A DNA stretch of 64,000 bases from Lysobacter lycopersici (GCF_007556775.1 NZ_CP041742.1:186001-250000); one strand, 5' to 3'; positions 29,096 through 38,134 are shown, counted from the first letter of the stretch. Program-made: numbers and translations. Notes: a model not told the origin generated them from the sequence alone.

Positions 29096-31081
29096 ATGCT
29101 GCAGAAACTCCGCGACAAATCCTCCGGCTGGCTCGCCACCACCGTGCTCGGGATCCTGGTGGTGCCGTTCGCGTTCTTCGGCATGGAGCAGTACCTGTTC
29201 CAGAACAACGACACCTTCGCCGCCAAGATCGAGGCGCCGCCCGCATGGTGGCCATCGGCGCCGGCGTTCTGGCCGGTCACCATGCTGTGGCAACGCGATG
29301 AAATCGGCGTGGAGGAATTCCGCAACCAGTTCGCACAGGCGCGCCAGCAGCAACGCGCGCAGCAGGGCGACGCATTCGACAGCGCCGAGTTCGAATCGAT
29401 CGACAACAAGCGCAAGGTGCTCGACTCGATGGTCGACCAGCGCGTGTTGCGCATGGCAGTCGATCGCAACGGGATCACCGTCGGCGACGCGCAGGTTCGC
29501 GCGGAAATCGAGAACATTCCTGCGTTCCAGGTCGACGGCAAGTTCAACGCGCAGCAGTACCAGGTGGTGCTGCAGTCGCAGGTTCCGCCACGCTCGCCGC
29601 GCGAGTTCCAGGAAGACGTGCGCGCGAGCCTGAAGCAATCGTTGATCCCGACCCAGGTCGCCGATTCCTCGTTCGTCACCGACGCCGAGCTCGACCGCCT
29701 GTTGCGCCTCACCGGCGAAACCCGCGACGTGAGCTTCGTGGTGCTGAATCCGCCGGCGGCCGACGCCACGCCGGTGACGGATGCGCAGGTCCGGGCCTGG
29801 TACTCGGCGCATGCCTCCGCCTATCGCGCGCCGGAAACGGTCACGCTGGAATACGTCGACCTCGACGCATCGAAACTCGTCGTGCCGGCGCCGACCGAGG
29901 ATGCGCTGCGCCAGCGTTACCAGCAGCAACAGGAACACGCGGCCGGGGCCGACCAGCGCCTCGCTTCGCACATCCTGGTCAAGGTCGACGCCGGTGCGAA
30001 CGAAGCCGCGTGGAAAGCAGCCGAGGCCAAGGCGAAGAAGATCGCCGAGCAGGCGCGCCAGCCGGGTGCCGATTTCGCCGCGCTCGCGCGCGCCGATTCG
30101 GACGACGACGGTTCCAAGGCCAGCGGCGGCGACCTGGGTTGGGTGGAAAAGGGCGCGATGACCAAGCCGTTCGAGGACGCGCTGTTCGCGATGCAGGCGG
30201 GGCAGGTGAGCGAACCGGTGCGCACCGAGTTCGGCTGGCACGTGATCCAGTTGCGCGAGATCAAGACTGGCACGCAGGCGACCTTCGAGCAGATGCACGA
30301 CCAGCTCGCAAAGGAACAGGCCGATTCCGACCGCGACCGCGCCTACAACGACCTCACCGGCAAGGTGGTCGATGAAGTGTTGAAGAATCCCACCACGCTC
30401 GCCGCCGCGGCGAAACTCGCCGGCCAACCGGTGCAACAGCTCGGGCCGATCGCGCGCAACGCGAAGCCCGATGCCAAGGCTGGCCTCGCCGGCAATGCGG
30501 CGGTGCTGCGCGAAGCATTCAAGGACAGCCTGGTCGAGGACGGCACGGCCAGCGATCCGATCGAGGTCGGACCCGGCCACAGCGTGCTCGTGCGCGTGCT
30601 GCAGCACACGCCGGAACGTGCGTTGAAACTGGACGAGGTCCGTGACCGCGTGGTCGCGGCGATCCGCGCCGACCGCGCGGCGAAGACCGCGGATGCCGCC
30701 GCCGAAGCCATGCTCGCCGATGTCCGCGCGGGCAAGCCGTTGCAGGACCTCGCGACCGCAAGCAAGCTGCCGATCGCGAACATCCCGGGCGTGCCGCGCG
30801 GTGCGCCGGTGCCGGACATCGACGTCGCCGATGCGATGTTCGCGGCACCCGCGCCGGCCGGGAGCAAGCCGTCGGCGGGCAAGGCGCGCATGGCCGACGG
30901 CCGCTTCGTGGTGTTCACCGTGGGCAAGGTGACCCCCGGCGATCCGGCCCAGGCGACCCCGGAACAACGCATCCAGATGCGCCAGCAGATCGCCGACGCG
31001 GCCGGCTATGGCGAGGCGATGTCGCTGGTGAAGGATTTGCGCAAGAAGATGAAGATCACCGTTTCCGAAAGCCAGCTGTAA
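29096..31081 (+). CDS. ppiD: Periplasmic folding chaperone PpiD (SurA/parvulin-like)
   Basis: An inner-membrane-anchored periplasmic chaperone, 661 residues, that meets proteins leaving the Sec translocon. A cytoplasmic start (MLQKLRDKSSGW) precedes the single helix LATTVLGILVVPFAFFGM (13-30). A SurA-like N domain is followed by one parvulin PPIase domain at about 281-389, containing ASHILVKVD, SGGDLGWVEKGAMTKPFEDA and FGWHVIQL. A second SurA-like helical region ends the protein. It follows hupB and two tRNA genes, as in E. coli, where hupB-ppiD are neighbours. A terminator follows. Confidence 0.94.
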   Translation: MLQKLRDKSSGWLATTVLGILVVPFAFFGMEQYLFQNNDTFAAKIEAPPAWWPSAPAFWPVTMLWQRDEIGVEEFRNQFAQARQQQRAQQGDAFDSAEFESIDNKRKVLDSMVDQRVLRMAVDRNGITVGDAQVRAEIENIPAFQVDGKFNAQQYQVVLQSQVPPRSPREFQEDVRASLKQSLIPTQVADSSFVTDAELDRLLRLTGETRDVSFVVLNPPAADATPVTDAQVRAWYSAHASAYRAPETVTLEYVDLDASKLVVPAPTEDALRQRYQQQQEHAAGADQRLASHILVKVDAGANEAAWKAAEAKAKKIAEQARQPGADFAALARADSDDDGSKASGGDLGWVEKGAMTKPFEDALFAMQAGQVSEPVRTEFGWHVIQLREIKTGTQATFEQMHDQLAKEQADSDRDRAYNDLTGKVVDEVLKNPTTLAAAAKLAGQPVQQLGPIARNAKPDAKAGLAGNAAVLREAFKDSLVEDGTASDPIEVGPGHSVLVRVLQHTPERALKLDEVRDRVVAAIRADRAAKTADAAAEAMLADVRAGKPLQDLATASKLPIANIPGVPRGAPVPDIDVADAMFAAPAPAGSKPSAGKARMADGRFVVFTVGKVTPGDPAQATPEQRIQMRQQIADAAGYGEAMSLVKDLRKKMKITVSESQL

Positions 31082-31104
31082 CCGGCGCGATCCGAGCACG
31101 AACG

Positions 31105-31130
31105 AAAAACCCGGCGTTCGCCGGGTTTTT
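31105..31130. terminator. Terminator between ppiD and fabI
   Basis: Stem AAAAACCCGGC / GCCGGGTTTTT with a 4-nt loop between convergent genes; A and T runs on both sides allow termination in both directions. Confidence 0.9.
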
Positions 31131-31152
31131 GTTTGCCGCATCCGCAATGCGG

Positions 31153-31950
31153 TCAGTGTTCGTCGTCGATGCCGGTCATGCCGAGGATGTTGTAGCCGGA
31201 ATCGACATAGGTGATTTCGCCGGTGACGCCTGCGGCCAGGTCCGAGCACAGGAACGCGGCGACGTTGCCGACCTGCTCGATGGTGACGGTTCGGCGCAGC
31301 GGCGCATTGTCCTCGACGTGGCCGAGGATCTTGCGGAAGCCGGCGATGCCCGCCGCGGCCAAGGTCTTGATCGGGCCGGCGGAGATCGCGTTCACGCGCG
31401 TGCCTTCCGGGCCGAGGTTGTAGGCGAGATAACGTACGGTCGCTTCCAGGCTCGCCTTCGCTACGCCCATCACGTTGTAGCCGGCCAGCGCGCGTTCGGC
31501 ACCGAGGTAGCTGAGGGTGAGGATGCTGCCGTTGCGGCCCTGCATCATCGGTCGCGCGGCCTTGGCCATTGCGGCGAGCGAGTAGGCGGAGATGTCGTGT
31601 GCGATCGCGAAGTTCTCGCGGCTCAGGCCGTCGAGGAACTGGCCGGCGATAGCTTCGCGCGGCGCGTAGGCGATGGCGTGGACGAGGATGTCGAAGCCGT
31701 CGCTCCAGTGCTTGCCAAGTTCGCTGAAGCAGTTGGCGATCTGTTCGTCGCTGGAAACGTCCAGCGGGATCACGATATTGCTGCCGTATTCCTCTGCGGC
31801 CTTCTCGACGCGCGACTTGAGCTTGTCGGTCTGGTAGGTGAACGCCAGCTGCGCACCTTCGCGATGCATGGCTTCGGCGATGCCGCTGGCGATCGAACGC
31901 TCGCTGGCGATGCCTGTGATCAGAGAGCGCTTGCCTTGCAGGAATCCCAT
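31153..31950 (-). CDS. fabI: Enoyl-ACP reductase FabI (NADH)
   Basis: Catalyses the last reduction of each fatty-acid elongation cycle and is the usual triclosan target. It has 265 residues. The short-chain dehydrogenase cofactor motif is [13 protein letters not shown], and the active-site Tyr-x6-Lys is YNVMGVAK in the segment [35 protein letters not shown] is the substrate-binding loop. The start at 31950 gives [13 protein letters not shown]. It lies apart from the main fab cluster at 53-58 kb, as in many gammaproteobacteria. No FabV-type reductase was seen in the window. Confidence 0.96.
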   Translation of the reverse strand: MGFLQGKRSLITGIASERSIASGIAEAMHREGAQLAFTYQTDKLKSRVEKAAEEYGSNIVIPLDVSSDEQIANCFSELGKHWSDGFDILVHAIAYAPREAIAGQFLDGLSRENFAIAHDISAYSLAAMAKAARPMMQGRNGSILTLSYLGAERALAGYNVMGVAKASLEATVRYLAYNLGPEGTRVNAISAGPIKTLAAAGIAGFRKILGHVEDNAPLRRTVTIEQVGNVAAFLCSDLAAGVTGEITYVDSGYNILGMTGIDDEH

Positions 31951-32003
31951 GGCGTTCGTCCTCGTTGCGAAGTCACAAGTGTGCCTCGCAATGGCCGGCG
32001 CGG

Positions 32004-33188
32004 CTACTCGCGGCCGATATCCAGCACCATTCCGGGGCGCACGGTGTCGTCGGCTTCCAGGCCGTTGCGCGTGGCCAATGCACGCGTCGAGAGTCCGTTG
32101 CGGTGGGCGATGTCGGCCAGGGATTCGCCCGCGACAACCACGTGCACGCGCCGCGACCAGCCGTTGTCTCGCACCACCGGTGCGGTCCGTGGCAGGAAGG
32201 CGCGCACCGGCGGCTTGCCCGTCGCGGCGATGGCGGGGGTGAGCAGGTCCGGGATGCGCCCGCCGAGCACGCCGCGCGGGAATGCGGGGTTCATCCGTCG
32301 CAGGGCGTTCGCATCGAGACCGTGGCGCGTGGCCCATGCGTCCAGCGAGCCGCTGCCCGCCGGCAACCGCACGTCGACCAGCAAGGGCACCGGGCGGTCG
32401 ATGGCATCCTGCCACGCGGCGCGCGCATGCGCTTCCTGCAGCAGGCAGGAGAGCGCCTGCAACTTGCGCGCATAGGCAAGTGTGATGGGCGAGAGTCCGG
32501 TGAGCGCGCCGGCATCGGCATCGCGCACGCCGTGGCCGCTACGCCGGATCGCGCCGAGCACCGCGCCTTCGCCGGCGTTGTAGGCCATGGCCACGAGTCG
32601 CCAATTGCCGGCGAACGTGCGGTCGAGCAGCTTGAGGTAGCGCACCGCCGCGCGCGTGGATTCCACCGGCGACAGACGACCGTCGTAACCGTTGCGGATG
32701 GACACGCCCTGGCGGCGCGCGGTGAGCGCAATCATCTGCCACAGCCCGGCGGGGCCGCCGTCGCTGCGCGCTTCCGGGTGGTAGCGGCTTTCCACGAACG
32801 GGATCAGCGCGTATTCGGTCGGCAGGTTTTCCGCGCGCATCGCATCGACCACGTAGCCGAACAACGGCATGGCGTCGTCGCGCGCGTTCGCCAGGCGCTG
32901 CGTGGCGTTGGCGTAGTGCGCGCGCCAGCGTGTGCTCGCGCCGTCTTCGCAGCCGGGTTCGGCGAGGCCGTCCTCGAATGCGGCGTAGATGTCGCTGCCG
33001 CTGCGGGTGGCGTCGATCGCGTCGGTCGTCGCATTGGGCACGATCGAGGCTGCTGGCGGATCGGGTTCGACGAAGATGATGTTAGTGCTGGCCGGCGCCG
33101 CGGCGGCGACAGTCGGTGTCGGCGAAGGAGTACGCGTGCAGGCGGCCGCCAGCAGCACGATGGCGAACGCGGATCGAAGCGATTTCAT
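32004..33188 (-). CDS. mltD: Membrane-bound lytic murein transglycosylase D-like lipoprotein
   Basis: A 394-residue lipoprotein that cleaves peptidoglycan glycan strands. The signal ends in the lipobox LAAAC with Cys17. The lytic transglycosylase domain (about 115-230) has the catalytic Glu in [15 protein letters not shown], then GPAGLWQM and [11 protein letters not shown]. One LysM domain closes the protein ([20 protein letters not shown]), fewer than in E. coli MltD. The ATG at 33188 overlaps the gloB stop by 4 nt (ATGA). The gloB-mltD order is conserved in many gammaproteobacteria. Confidence 0.92.
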   Translation of the reverse strand: MKSLRSAFAIVLLAAACTRTPSPTPTVAAAAPASTNIIFVEPDPPAASIVPNATTDAIDATRSGSDIYAAFEDGLAEPGCEDGASTRWRAHYANATQRLANARDDAMPLFGYVVDAMRAENLPTEYALIPFVESRYHPEARSDGGPAGLWQMIALTARRQGVSIRNGYDGRLSPVESTRAAVRYLKLLDRTFAGNWRLVAMAYNAGEGAVLGAIRRSGHGVRDADAGALTGLSPITLAYARKLQALSCLLQEAHARAAWQDAIDRPVPLLVDVRLPAGSGSLDAWATRHGLDANALRRMNPAFPRGVLGGRIPDLLTPAIAATGKPPVRAFLPRTAPVVRDNGWSRRVHVVVAGESLADIAHRNGLSTRALATRNGLEADDTVRPGMVLDIGRE

Positions 33189-33946
33189 CCGCGGAAAACG
33201 TCCTTCCATGCGCGCAGCGCGGCGAAGGCATCGACCGCATCTTCGGTGTCGCGACCGAGGCGAGTCGCCAGCGATGCGCGGATTTCCGGCGCATCCACGC
33301 GCAGGAAGGGATTGCAGGCGCGTTCCAATTCCAGCGTGCTCGGCAGGCTCGGATGGCCGTTGGCGCGCAATTCGCGCACCGCATCCGCATGTTCCCGAAG
33401 TTCGCGATTGCCGGGTTCGACCGCCAGCGCGAAACGCGCGTTGGCCTCGGTGTATTCGTGGCCGCAGCAGACGCTCGTGTCCGCCGGCAATGCGGCGAGG
33501 CGCGACAGCGAGGCATGCATCTGCGCCGGCGTGCCTTCGAACAGGCGCCCGCATCCGAGGCTGAACAATGTGTCGCCGCAGAACAGCAGGCCTTCGCCGA
33601 CGTAGGCGATATGGCTGCGGGTGTGGCCGGGCACGGCGACGGCATCGAACGTCCAGGGACCGATCTCGATCCGTTCGCCGTCCGCGATCCGTTGGCAGGG
33701 TTCGGGGATGCGTTCGTCTTCGGGCGCGAACACCACGGCCCGGGGCCAGCGTACGAGCAGGGCCGCGGTACCGGCGATGTGGTCGGGATGGTGGTGGGTC
33801 AGCAACACCGCGACCAGGTCGAGGCCGGCCGACGCCGCCAGCACCGGAGCGGCGTCCCCCGGATCAACGACGAGCGCCCGGCCGGCTTCGTCCGCCAGCA
33901 GCCAGATGTAGTTGTCCTGCAGGGCGGGCAGGGGACGAAGGGACAT
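33185..33946 (-). CDS. gloB: Hydroxyacylglutathione hydrolase (glyoxalase II)
   Basis: Hydrolyses S-lactoylglutathione, the second step of methylglyoxal detoxification. It has 253 residues. The metallo-beta-lactamase metal motif is THHHPDHIAG near residue 53, with further ligands in VPGHTRSH, FCGDTLFSLGCGRLFEG and CCGHEYT. The C-terminal helical region (NPFLRVDAPEIRASL) shapes the glutathione site. The start is the ATG at 33946, 33 nt from the divergent methyltransferase gene. It is coupled to mltD by a 4-nt overlap. Confidence 0.95.
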   Translation of the reverse strand: MSLRPLPALQDNYIWLLADEAGRALVVDPGDAAPVLAASAGLDLVAVLLTHHHPDHIAGTAALLVRWPRAVVFAPEDERIPEPCQRIADGERIEIGPWTFDAVAVPGHTRSHIAYVGEGLLFCGDTLFSLGCGRLFEGTPAQMHASLSRLAALPADTSVCCGHEYTEANARFALAVEPGNRELREHADAVRELRANGHPSLPSTLELERACNPFLRVDAPEIRASLATRLGRDTEDAVDAFAALRAWKDVFRG

Positions 33947-33979
33947 GCCGTGGTCGGTCGGTCCGGTCGGGCCGATAGA

Positions 33980-34618
33980 ATGCCGGACATGTCGTCCCTC
34001 GTCGTGAACCCCGCCCAGGCCTGGTTCGAAAGCCCCCACGGCCGCGCCCTGCTCGACAGCGAGCAGGCCCTGGTCGAAGCCGCGCTGCGCGAACGCCCGG
34101 CGCAGGAATGGCTGTGGCTGGCTCCGGACGCGGGCGAAAACGGGTCCACGGGCGGGCAGCGCCTGTCGCCGACGGGCTGGGACCGGAATCCGCGCTACGC
34201 CACGCCGTTTTCGATTCCCGCCGAATCGCTGGGCACGGTGGTGCTGCAGCACGTCGCCGATGGCGCCTGGGATCCGGCCCTGCTGGCCGAATGCCGGCGG
34301 TTGCTGGCCCCGGGCGGACGGCTGTGGCTGTTTGCGCTGAATCCGCTGGCGCCGTACCGCTGGAACTGGCGCGGCACCGGGCTCGGCGGTACCGAGCCGG
34401 TTATCTGGCGCCGTCGCCTGCGTCGCGTCGGCTTCGTCCCCGAAGCGGTATCGCAGGGCATCGGCCCGCGCTGGAACCCGCGGGTCGACGACGCATTGCA
34501 ATCGGGCGCGGGCATCCGCGCGGCCTACCTGCTGCGTGCGGAGAAGCGCGCATTCGGGCTGACGCCGATCCGCAGCGGACGCCGTCAATCGCCGGGCACG
34601 GTTCCGGCCACCGCGTGA
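33980..34618 (+). CDS. Class I SAM-dependent methyltransferase-like protein
   Basis: A 212-residue protein of the methyltransferase type often found between gloB and rnhA in gammaproteobacteria. Visible elements are [20 protein letters not shown], a post-motif [20 protein letters not shown] and [20 protein letters not shown], the usual strand 4-5 region of Rossmann methyltransferases. The glycine-rich SAM loop is degenerate, so activity is uncertain. ATG at 33980 or 33989 could start it. The stop overlaps the GTG start of rnhA (GTGA at 34615-34618). Confidence 0.8.
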   Translation: MPDMSSLVVNPAQAWFESPHGRALLDSEQALVEAALRERPAQEWLWLAPDAGENGSTGGQRLSPTGWDRNPRYATPFSIPAESLGTVVLQHVADGAWDPALLAECRRLLAPGGRLWLFALNPLAPYRWNWRGTGLGGTEPVIWRRRLRRVGFVPEAVSQGIGPRWNPRVDDALQSGAGIRAAYLLRAEKRAFGLTPIRSGRRQSPGTVPATA

Positions 34619-35070
34619 AACAGGTCGAAATCCATACCGATGGCGCCTGCCTCGGCAATCCCGGTCCCGGCGGCTGGGCGGCGTTGCTGCGCTACGGCGC
34701 GCACGAACGCGAGATCGCCGGCGCGGAACCCGATACCACCAATAACCGCATGGAACTGATGGCGGCGATTTCCGCGCTGGAATCGCTGACCGAACCCTGC
34801 GGCGTCGACCTGACCACCGATTCGCAGTACGTCCGCCAGGGCATCACCGACTGGATGCCGAACTGGATCCGTCGCAACTGGAAGACCGCGGGTGGCGATC
34901 CGGTCAAGAACCGCGACCTGTGGGAACGACTGCATGCGGCGACCGCGCGACACCAGATCGCCTGGCACTGGGTGAAGGGCCACAGCGGCGATCCCGACAA
35001 CGAACGCGTCGACGTGCTGGCACGCGCGGCGGCGGAAAGCGTGCGCGAACGCGCGCGGCAAGGAGCCTGA
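34615..35070 (+). CDS. rnhA: Ribonuclease HI
   Basis: Cleaves the RNA strand of RNA-DNA hybrids. It has 151 residues. The four acidic catalytic residues are in [14 protein letters not shown] (Asp), NNRMELMA (Glu), TDSQYV (Asp) and ERVDVLAR (Asp). The catalytic His loop is [13 protein letters not shown], and the basic handle region is [17 protein letters not shown]. The start is the GTG at 34615, which overlaps the upstream stop; this gives the expected N terminus [10 protein letters not shown]. dnaQ follows after 22 nt, the usual rnhA-dnaQ pair, though here on the same strand. Confidence 0.97.
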   Translation: MKQVEIHTDGACLGNPGPGGWAALLRYGAHEREIAGAEPDTTNNRMELMAAISALESLTEPCGVDLTTDSQYVRQGITDWMPNWIRRNWKTAGGDPVKNRDLWERLHAATARHQIAWHWVKGHSGDPDNERVDVLARAAAESVRERARQGA

Positions 35071-35092
35071 AACACATGCGGCCGGAGCTTCC

Positions 35093-35815
35093 ATGAGACA
35101 AGTCGTGCTCGATACCGAAACCACCGGGCTATACGCCGACCGCGGCGACCGCGTCGTCGAAATCGGTTGCGTGGAATTGCTGGAACGCCGGCCCAGCGGA
35201 CGCACGTTCCACACCTACCTCAACCCCGACCGCGAGTTCTCCGCCGGCGCGCAGGAAGTCACCGGGCTGACACTGGAATTCCTCGCCGACAAGCCGCGCT
35301 TCCACGAAGTCGTCGACGAATTCCTCGCCTTCGTCGACGGCGCCGAACTGGTGATCCACAACGCCGCGTTCGACATCGGTTTCCTCGATGCCGAACTCGC
35401 GCGGCTCGGACCGCAGTCCGGGAACATGAAATCGCGTTGCGCGGTCGAGGATTCTCTGCTGCTCGCGCGCGAGCGTTATCCCGGCCAGCGCAATTCGCTG
35501 GATGCGTTGTGCCGCAGGCTCGGCGTCGACAACACGCACCGGCAATTGCATGGCGCGTTGCTCGACGCGCAGTTGCTGGCCGAGGTCTACCTCGCGATGA
35601 CCTCGGGCCAGAGCGAGCTCGGCCTGGCTTCCGGTGCCATGGGCGCGGCAACCACGGCCACGGCGGCACGTGCGGCGGAGTTCGAAGCCGGCGGCGAACG
35701 TCCGCGGGTCAGGGTGGAAGCATCCGACCTCGAGGCGCACCGCGCGCGGCTCGAGGCGTTGCAGAAGAAGGCGGGGCGCTGCTTGTGGCTGGAGATCGAA
35801 GCCTCCGGCCCCTGA
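35093..35815 (+). CDS. dnaQ: DNA polymerase III epsilon subunit (proofreading exonuclease)
   Basis: The 3'-5' exonuclease of the replicative polymerase, 240 residues. Exo I is VLDTETTGL (Asp, Glu), Exo II is VIHNAAFDIGFLDAEL, and Exo III is the HGALLDAQLLAEVYL region with catalytic His and Asp. The exonuclease domain ends near residue 170. An alanine-rich linker then leads to a C-terminal tail that should bind the alpha subunit (EAHRARLEALQKKAGRCLW). It is convergent with a PP2C phosphatase gene, with only 7 nt between the stops. Confidence 0.95.
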   Translation: MRQVVLDTETTGLYADRGDRVVEIGCVELLERRPSGRTFHTYLNPDREFSAGAQEVTGLTLEFLADKPRFHEVVDEFLAFVDGAELVIHNAAFDIGFLDAELARLGPQSGNMKSRCAVEDSLLLARERYPGQRNSLDALCRRLGVDNTHRQLHGALLDAQLLAEVYLAMTSGQSELGLASGAMGAATTATAARAAEFEAGGERPRVRVEASDLEAHRARLEALQKKAGRCLWLEIEASGP

Positions 35816-35822
35816 CGTCCAA

Positions 35823-36527
35823 TCAGTGTCGGCGCACCAGCAGCACGGTCACGTTGTCCGAACCGCCGCCGTCGAGCGCGGCCGCGACCAGCCCGTCGAC
35901 GCATTCCTGGGCGCTGCATTCGGTATGCGAGAGCACCTGGCCGATCGCGCGGTCGTCGACTTCCTCGGTGAGGCCGTCGCTGCACAGCAGTAGTTGCATG
36001 CCCGGGCGCAGGTCGCCCGACAGCGTTTCGACGTTCAGCGCGGAGGGATCGGTCACGCCCAGCGCCTGGGTCACCACGTTGCGGTGCGGATGGCTGCGCG
36101 CCTGGTCGCTGCTGATCGCGCCCTGCGAAATGAGTTCCTGCACGTAGCTGTGGTCCTGCGAGAGCTGGGCCAGCTGGCCGTCGTGCCACAGGTAGACGCG
36201 GCTGTCGCCGACCCAGGCGACTTCGAAGCGGTTGTCCTGCACTCGCGCGGCGACGACGGTGGTGCCCATCGGCAGTGCGTCGTTGCGTTGTCGGGACGCA
36301 CGGATGATCTCCTCGTCGGCGATGCGGATCGCCTGCGCCAGCGGCGTGCCCTGGCGGATCTCGCGCACGATGGCCTCGCGGGCGAGGGCGCTCGCGACTT
36401 CCCCGTATTCGTGCCCACCCATGCCGTCGGCGACCAGCCACAGCCCGAGTTCGCTGTCGCCGTAATACGTGTCTTCGTTCAATTCGCGCCGCAGGCCGAC
36501 ATGGGTGAGGTGTCCGAATTCGATCAT
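35823..36527 (-). CDS. PP2C-family serine/threonine phosphatase
   Basis: A 234-residue stand-alone PPM phosphatase that uses two Mn2+ or Mg2+ ions. The motifs are in order: RELNEDTYYGD, WLVADGMGGHEYGEVAS, MGTTVVAARV, WVGDSRVYLWHDGQL, LLLCSDGLTEEV and DGGGSDNVTVLLVRR. Such enzymes often reverse a Hanks-type kinase and may sit near FHA or type VI secretion genes; neither is seen here. The ATG at 36527 overlaps a possible short upstream ORF by 4 nt. Confidence 0.93.
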   Translation of the reverse strand: MIEFGHLTHVGLRRELNEDTYYGDSELGLWLVADGMGGHEYGEVASALAREAIVREIRQGTPLAQAIRIADEEIIRASRQRNDALPMGTTVVAARVQDNRFEVAWVGDSRVYLWHDGQLAQLSQDHSYVQELISQGAISSDQARSHPHRNVVTQALGVTDPSALNVETLSGDLRPGMQLLLCSDGLTEEVDDRAIGQVLSHTECSAQECVDGLVAAALDGGGSDNVTVLLVRRH

Positions 36528-36712
36528 GCGACCTCGATGGGGGCCTTTTCCGGGTTAACGAAGGCCGGCGGGATTTCCGGACACGCCCGCGGGCGGTCGG
36601 AAGGCGCGTGGCCGGCATGCATTTTGCGGGGGTGGAAGTGAACGTGGTCTTCGCGTCGGAACGCGAGGGACACGCCATCGGGCATCGCGACGGGGAGGGA
36701 TGGACGCGGCAC
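36524..36712 (-). CDS. Possible small ORF overlapping the phosphatase start
   Basis: A 62-codon frame ending ...EVA whose stop overlaps the PP2C start as ATGA (36524-36527). That is the only positive sign. Third-position GC is about 77 percent, lower than the clear genes here, no ribosome-binding site precedes either Met, and no family is recognised. Its 5' end also enters the hairpin array. It may be a leader region rather than a gene. Confidence 0.25.
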   Translation of the reverse strand: MPRPSLPVAMPDGVSLAFRREDHVHFHPRKMHAGHAPSDRPRACPEIPPAFVNPEKAPIEVA

Positions 36713-36773
36713 ATCCTTGTGCCGCGCCCTTCGGGCAGCCTTCGGCTGTCCTGATTCGTTCCAGACGAATCAG
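36705..36773. repeat. Array of three back-to-back hairpins (near tRNA-Ser)
   Basis: Three adjoining hairpins: CGCGGCAC/GTGCCGCG (36705-36726), GGCAGCC/GGCTGTC (36734-36750) and CTGATTCGT/ACGAATCAG (36751-36773). The outer two are perfect and the middle one has one G-T pair. The region holds no convincing gene. It resembles the array at 21820-21900 in layout, though not in sequence. Confidence 0.8.
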
Positions 36774-36817
36774 TCGAACCCGCGAGGCTTCTCTTCCGTC
36801 ACTTCCCGCAGACACTA

Positions 36818-36842
36818 AAAAACGCCCGCGTGGGGCGTTTTT
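36818..36842. terminator. Terminator between tRNA-Ser and the PP2C region
   Basis: Stem AAAAACGCCC / GGGCGTTTTT, 8 nt from the tRNA-Ser 3' end. On the minus strand it follows tRNA-Ser(CGA), and the symmetric A/T runs permit action in both directions. Confidence 0.9.
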
Positions 36843-36849
36843 CAGTGTC

Positions 36850-36940
36850 TGGCGGAGAGGGAGGGATTCGAACCCTCGAAGGGCTATAAACCCTTGCCTG
36901 ATTTCGAGTCAGGTACAATCGACCACTCTGCCACCTCTCC
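36850..36940 (-). tRNA. tRNA-Ser (anticodon CGA)
   Basis: Minus strand: acceptor GGAGAGG, anticodon stem CCTGA/TCAGG around CTCGAAA, a long class II variable arm, T loop TTCGAAT, discriminator G and encoded CCA. Confidence 0.95.
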
Positions 36941-37055
36941 AGACGTGGCACGCGGACGGCGAGCCGGCCGCGGGGGCGCCATGATACGGATGCGCACGGT
37001 CGCCGACAAGGCGAGGGCGCTAAACTCCGGGCTCCCGATGCCCCTGGATGGCCGC

Positions 37056-37466
37056 ATGTCCGAACTCCTGGTTCCCGTGTCCTACGGCGAGTTGCTGGAC
37101 AAGATCGCGATCCTGCAGATCAAGTCGGAGCGCATGAGCGACCCGGCCAAGCTGGCCAATGTCCGCAACGAGTTGTCGGCGCTGGAAGCGACGTGGATGG
37201 CGCATCCGGCCGCGGGCAAGGACATCGCCGAGCTGCGTGCGCGGCTGAAGGCGGTGAACGAGCGGCTGTGGGTGATCGAGGACGACATCCGGCTGAAGGA
37301 GAAGGCGCAGGCCTTCGACGCGGAGTTCATCAAGCTGGCGCGCAGCGTGTATTTCGAGAACGACGAACGCGCGCGGATCAAGAAGGACATCAACCTCGCG
37401 CTGGGCTCGGCCTACGTCGAGGAGAAGTCGTACGAGGATTACGGTTCGAAGCCGAACGGGAATTGA
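37056..37466 (+). CDS. DUF6165 family protein
   Basis: A 136-residue protein of unknown function. The N-terminal block SELLVPVSYGELLDKIAILQ and the later DAEFIKLARSVYFENDERARIKKDINLALGS region (shown here only as location, residues 86-116) are characteristic of the family. The whole protein is predicted helical and soluble, with charged heptad-like stretches that could form a coiled coil. Homologues occur beside LPS or glycan biosynthesis genes in several proteobacteria, and LPS core genes lie just downstream here. The start could also be the ATG at 37038. Confidence 0.75.
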   Translation: MSELLVPVSYGELLDKIAILQIKSERMSDPAKLANVRNELSALEATWMAHPAAGKDIAELRARLKAVNERLWVIEDDIRLKEKAQAFDAEFIKLARSVYFENDERARIKKDINLALGSAYVEEKSYEDYGSKPNGN

Positions 37467-37471
37467 TTTTT

Positions 37472-38026
37472 ATGAGGAGCTTTCCCTCTTCGCGCGATAT
37501 CTGGAAAGGAATCGATTTCACAGAATCGATGAAGCGCGCGCGGCGGCAATGCCTAATAACGGTGGTGATCTTGATCGTTATTGGTACGATTTTCAGCGGC
37601 TACATTTTTTTTGGCGAGTATCGTGCAGCGGGAATTTCAGCGGCGGATTACTGGTTTGCATCAGTGATCGGCTTGGGCTGCCCCTTGGCGAGTTGCCTTT
37701 CGGCGCTTTCGATTCTGAAGGACAGCTCCGATTTGCCACCGCCTGCTCGGATTGTGTGCAGCCGCATTCAGCCGTTTGCCGGCGCGGTTACTTGGTTATT
37801 CGTTGTCGCAATGGTTTTCCCGAATCCGGTTTCATCGGATCCACCATGGAAGCTATTGTTGGACCGGCCATGGACGTTGATTGTTCTCGTATTTGTAGCT
37901 TCTATCTTCAGTCCAATAATCTTGATGCGTGGTTGGTTATTATTTCAAAGGATTCGAATGAAGTTCGATCCGAAGTTCCGCGCGAATGCCGAGCGGTTGT
38001 CCAAGGTCATCGAAGATCATCGATGA
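37472..38026 (+). CDS. Hypothetical membrane protein in low-GC DNA
   Basis: A 184-residue protein with about four helices (near 26-45, 58-75, 96-115, 129-150). The cytoplasmic start MRSFPSSRDIWKGIDFTES and a basic C-terminal tail RIRMKFDPKFRANAERLSKV flank them. No family is recognised. It starts 5 nt after the DUF6165 stop with a weak ribosome-binding site. Codon use is clearly different from its neighbours, with many A/T-ending codons (ATT, GTT, TTA), which suggests recent gain. A palindromic repeat follows directly. Confidence 0.6.
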   Translation: MRSFPSSRDIWKGIDFTESMKRARRQCLITVVILIVIGTIFSGYIFFGEYRAAGISAADYWFASVIGLGCPLASCLSALSILKDSSDLPPPARIVCSRIQPFAGAVTWLFVVAMVFPNPVSSDPPWKLLLDRPWTLIVLVFVASIFSPIILMRGWLLFQRIRMKFDPKFRANAERLSKVIEDHR

Positions 38027-38044
38027 CTTTGTTTCAATAGAGTA

Positions 38045-38134
38045 CGTAGGATGGGTTGAGCGTAGCGATACCCATCGCACCACGCGCCCGACTGCTAAAT
38101 GATGGGTTTCGCCGACGGCTCAACCCATCCTACG
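38045..38134. repeat. Inverted repeat with CGTAGGATGGGTTGAGC ends
   Basis: Perfect 17-nt arms at 38045-38061 and 38118-38134, with inner imperfect copies (GATACCCATCGC and GATGGGTTTCGCC). The size (90 nt) and ends fit a non-autonomous palindromic element known from many proteobacteria. The right arm contains the stop codon of the heptosyltransferase gene. Confidence 0.85.

Noticed and set aside
33116-33980. Plus-strand extension upstream of the methyltransferase
   Set aside because: It is antisense to gloB; the methyltransferase-like sequence begins only at 33980.
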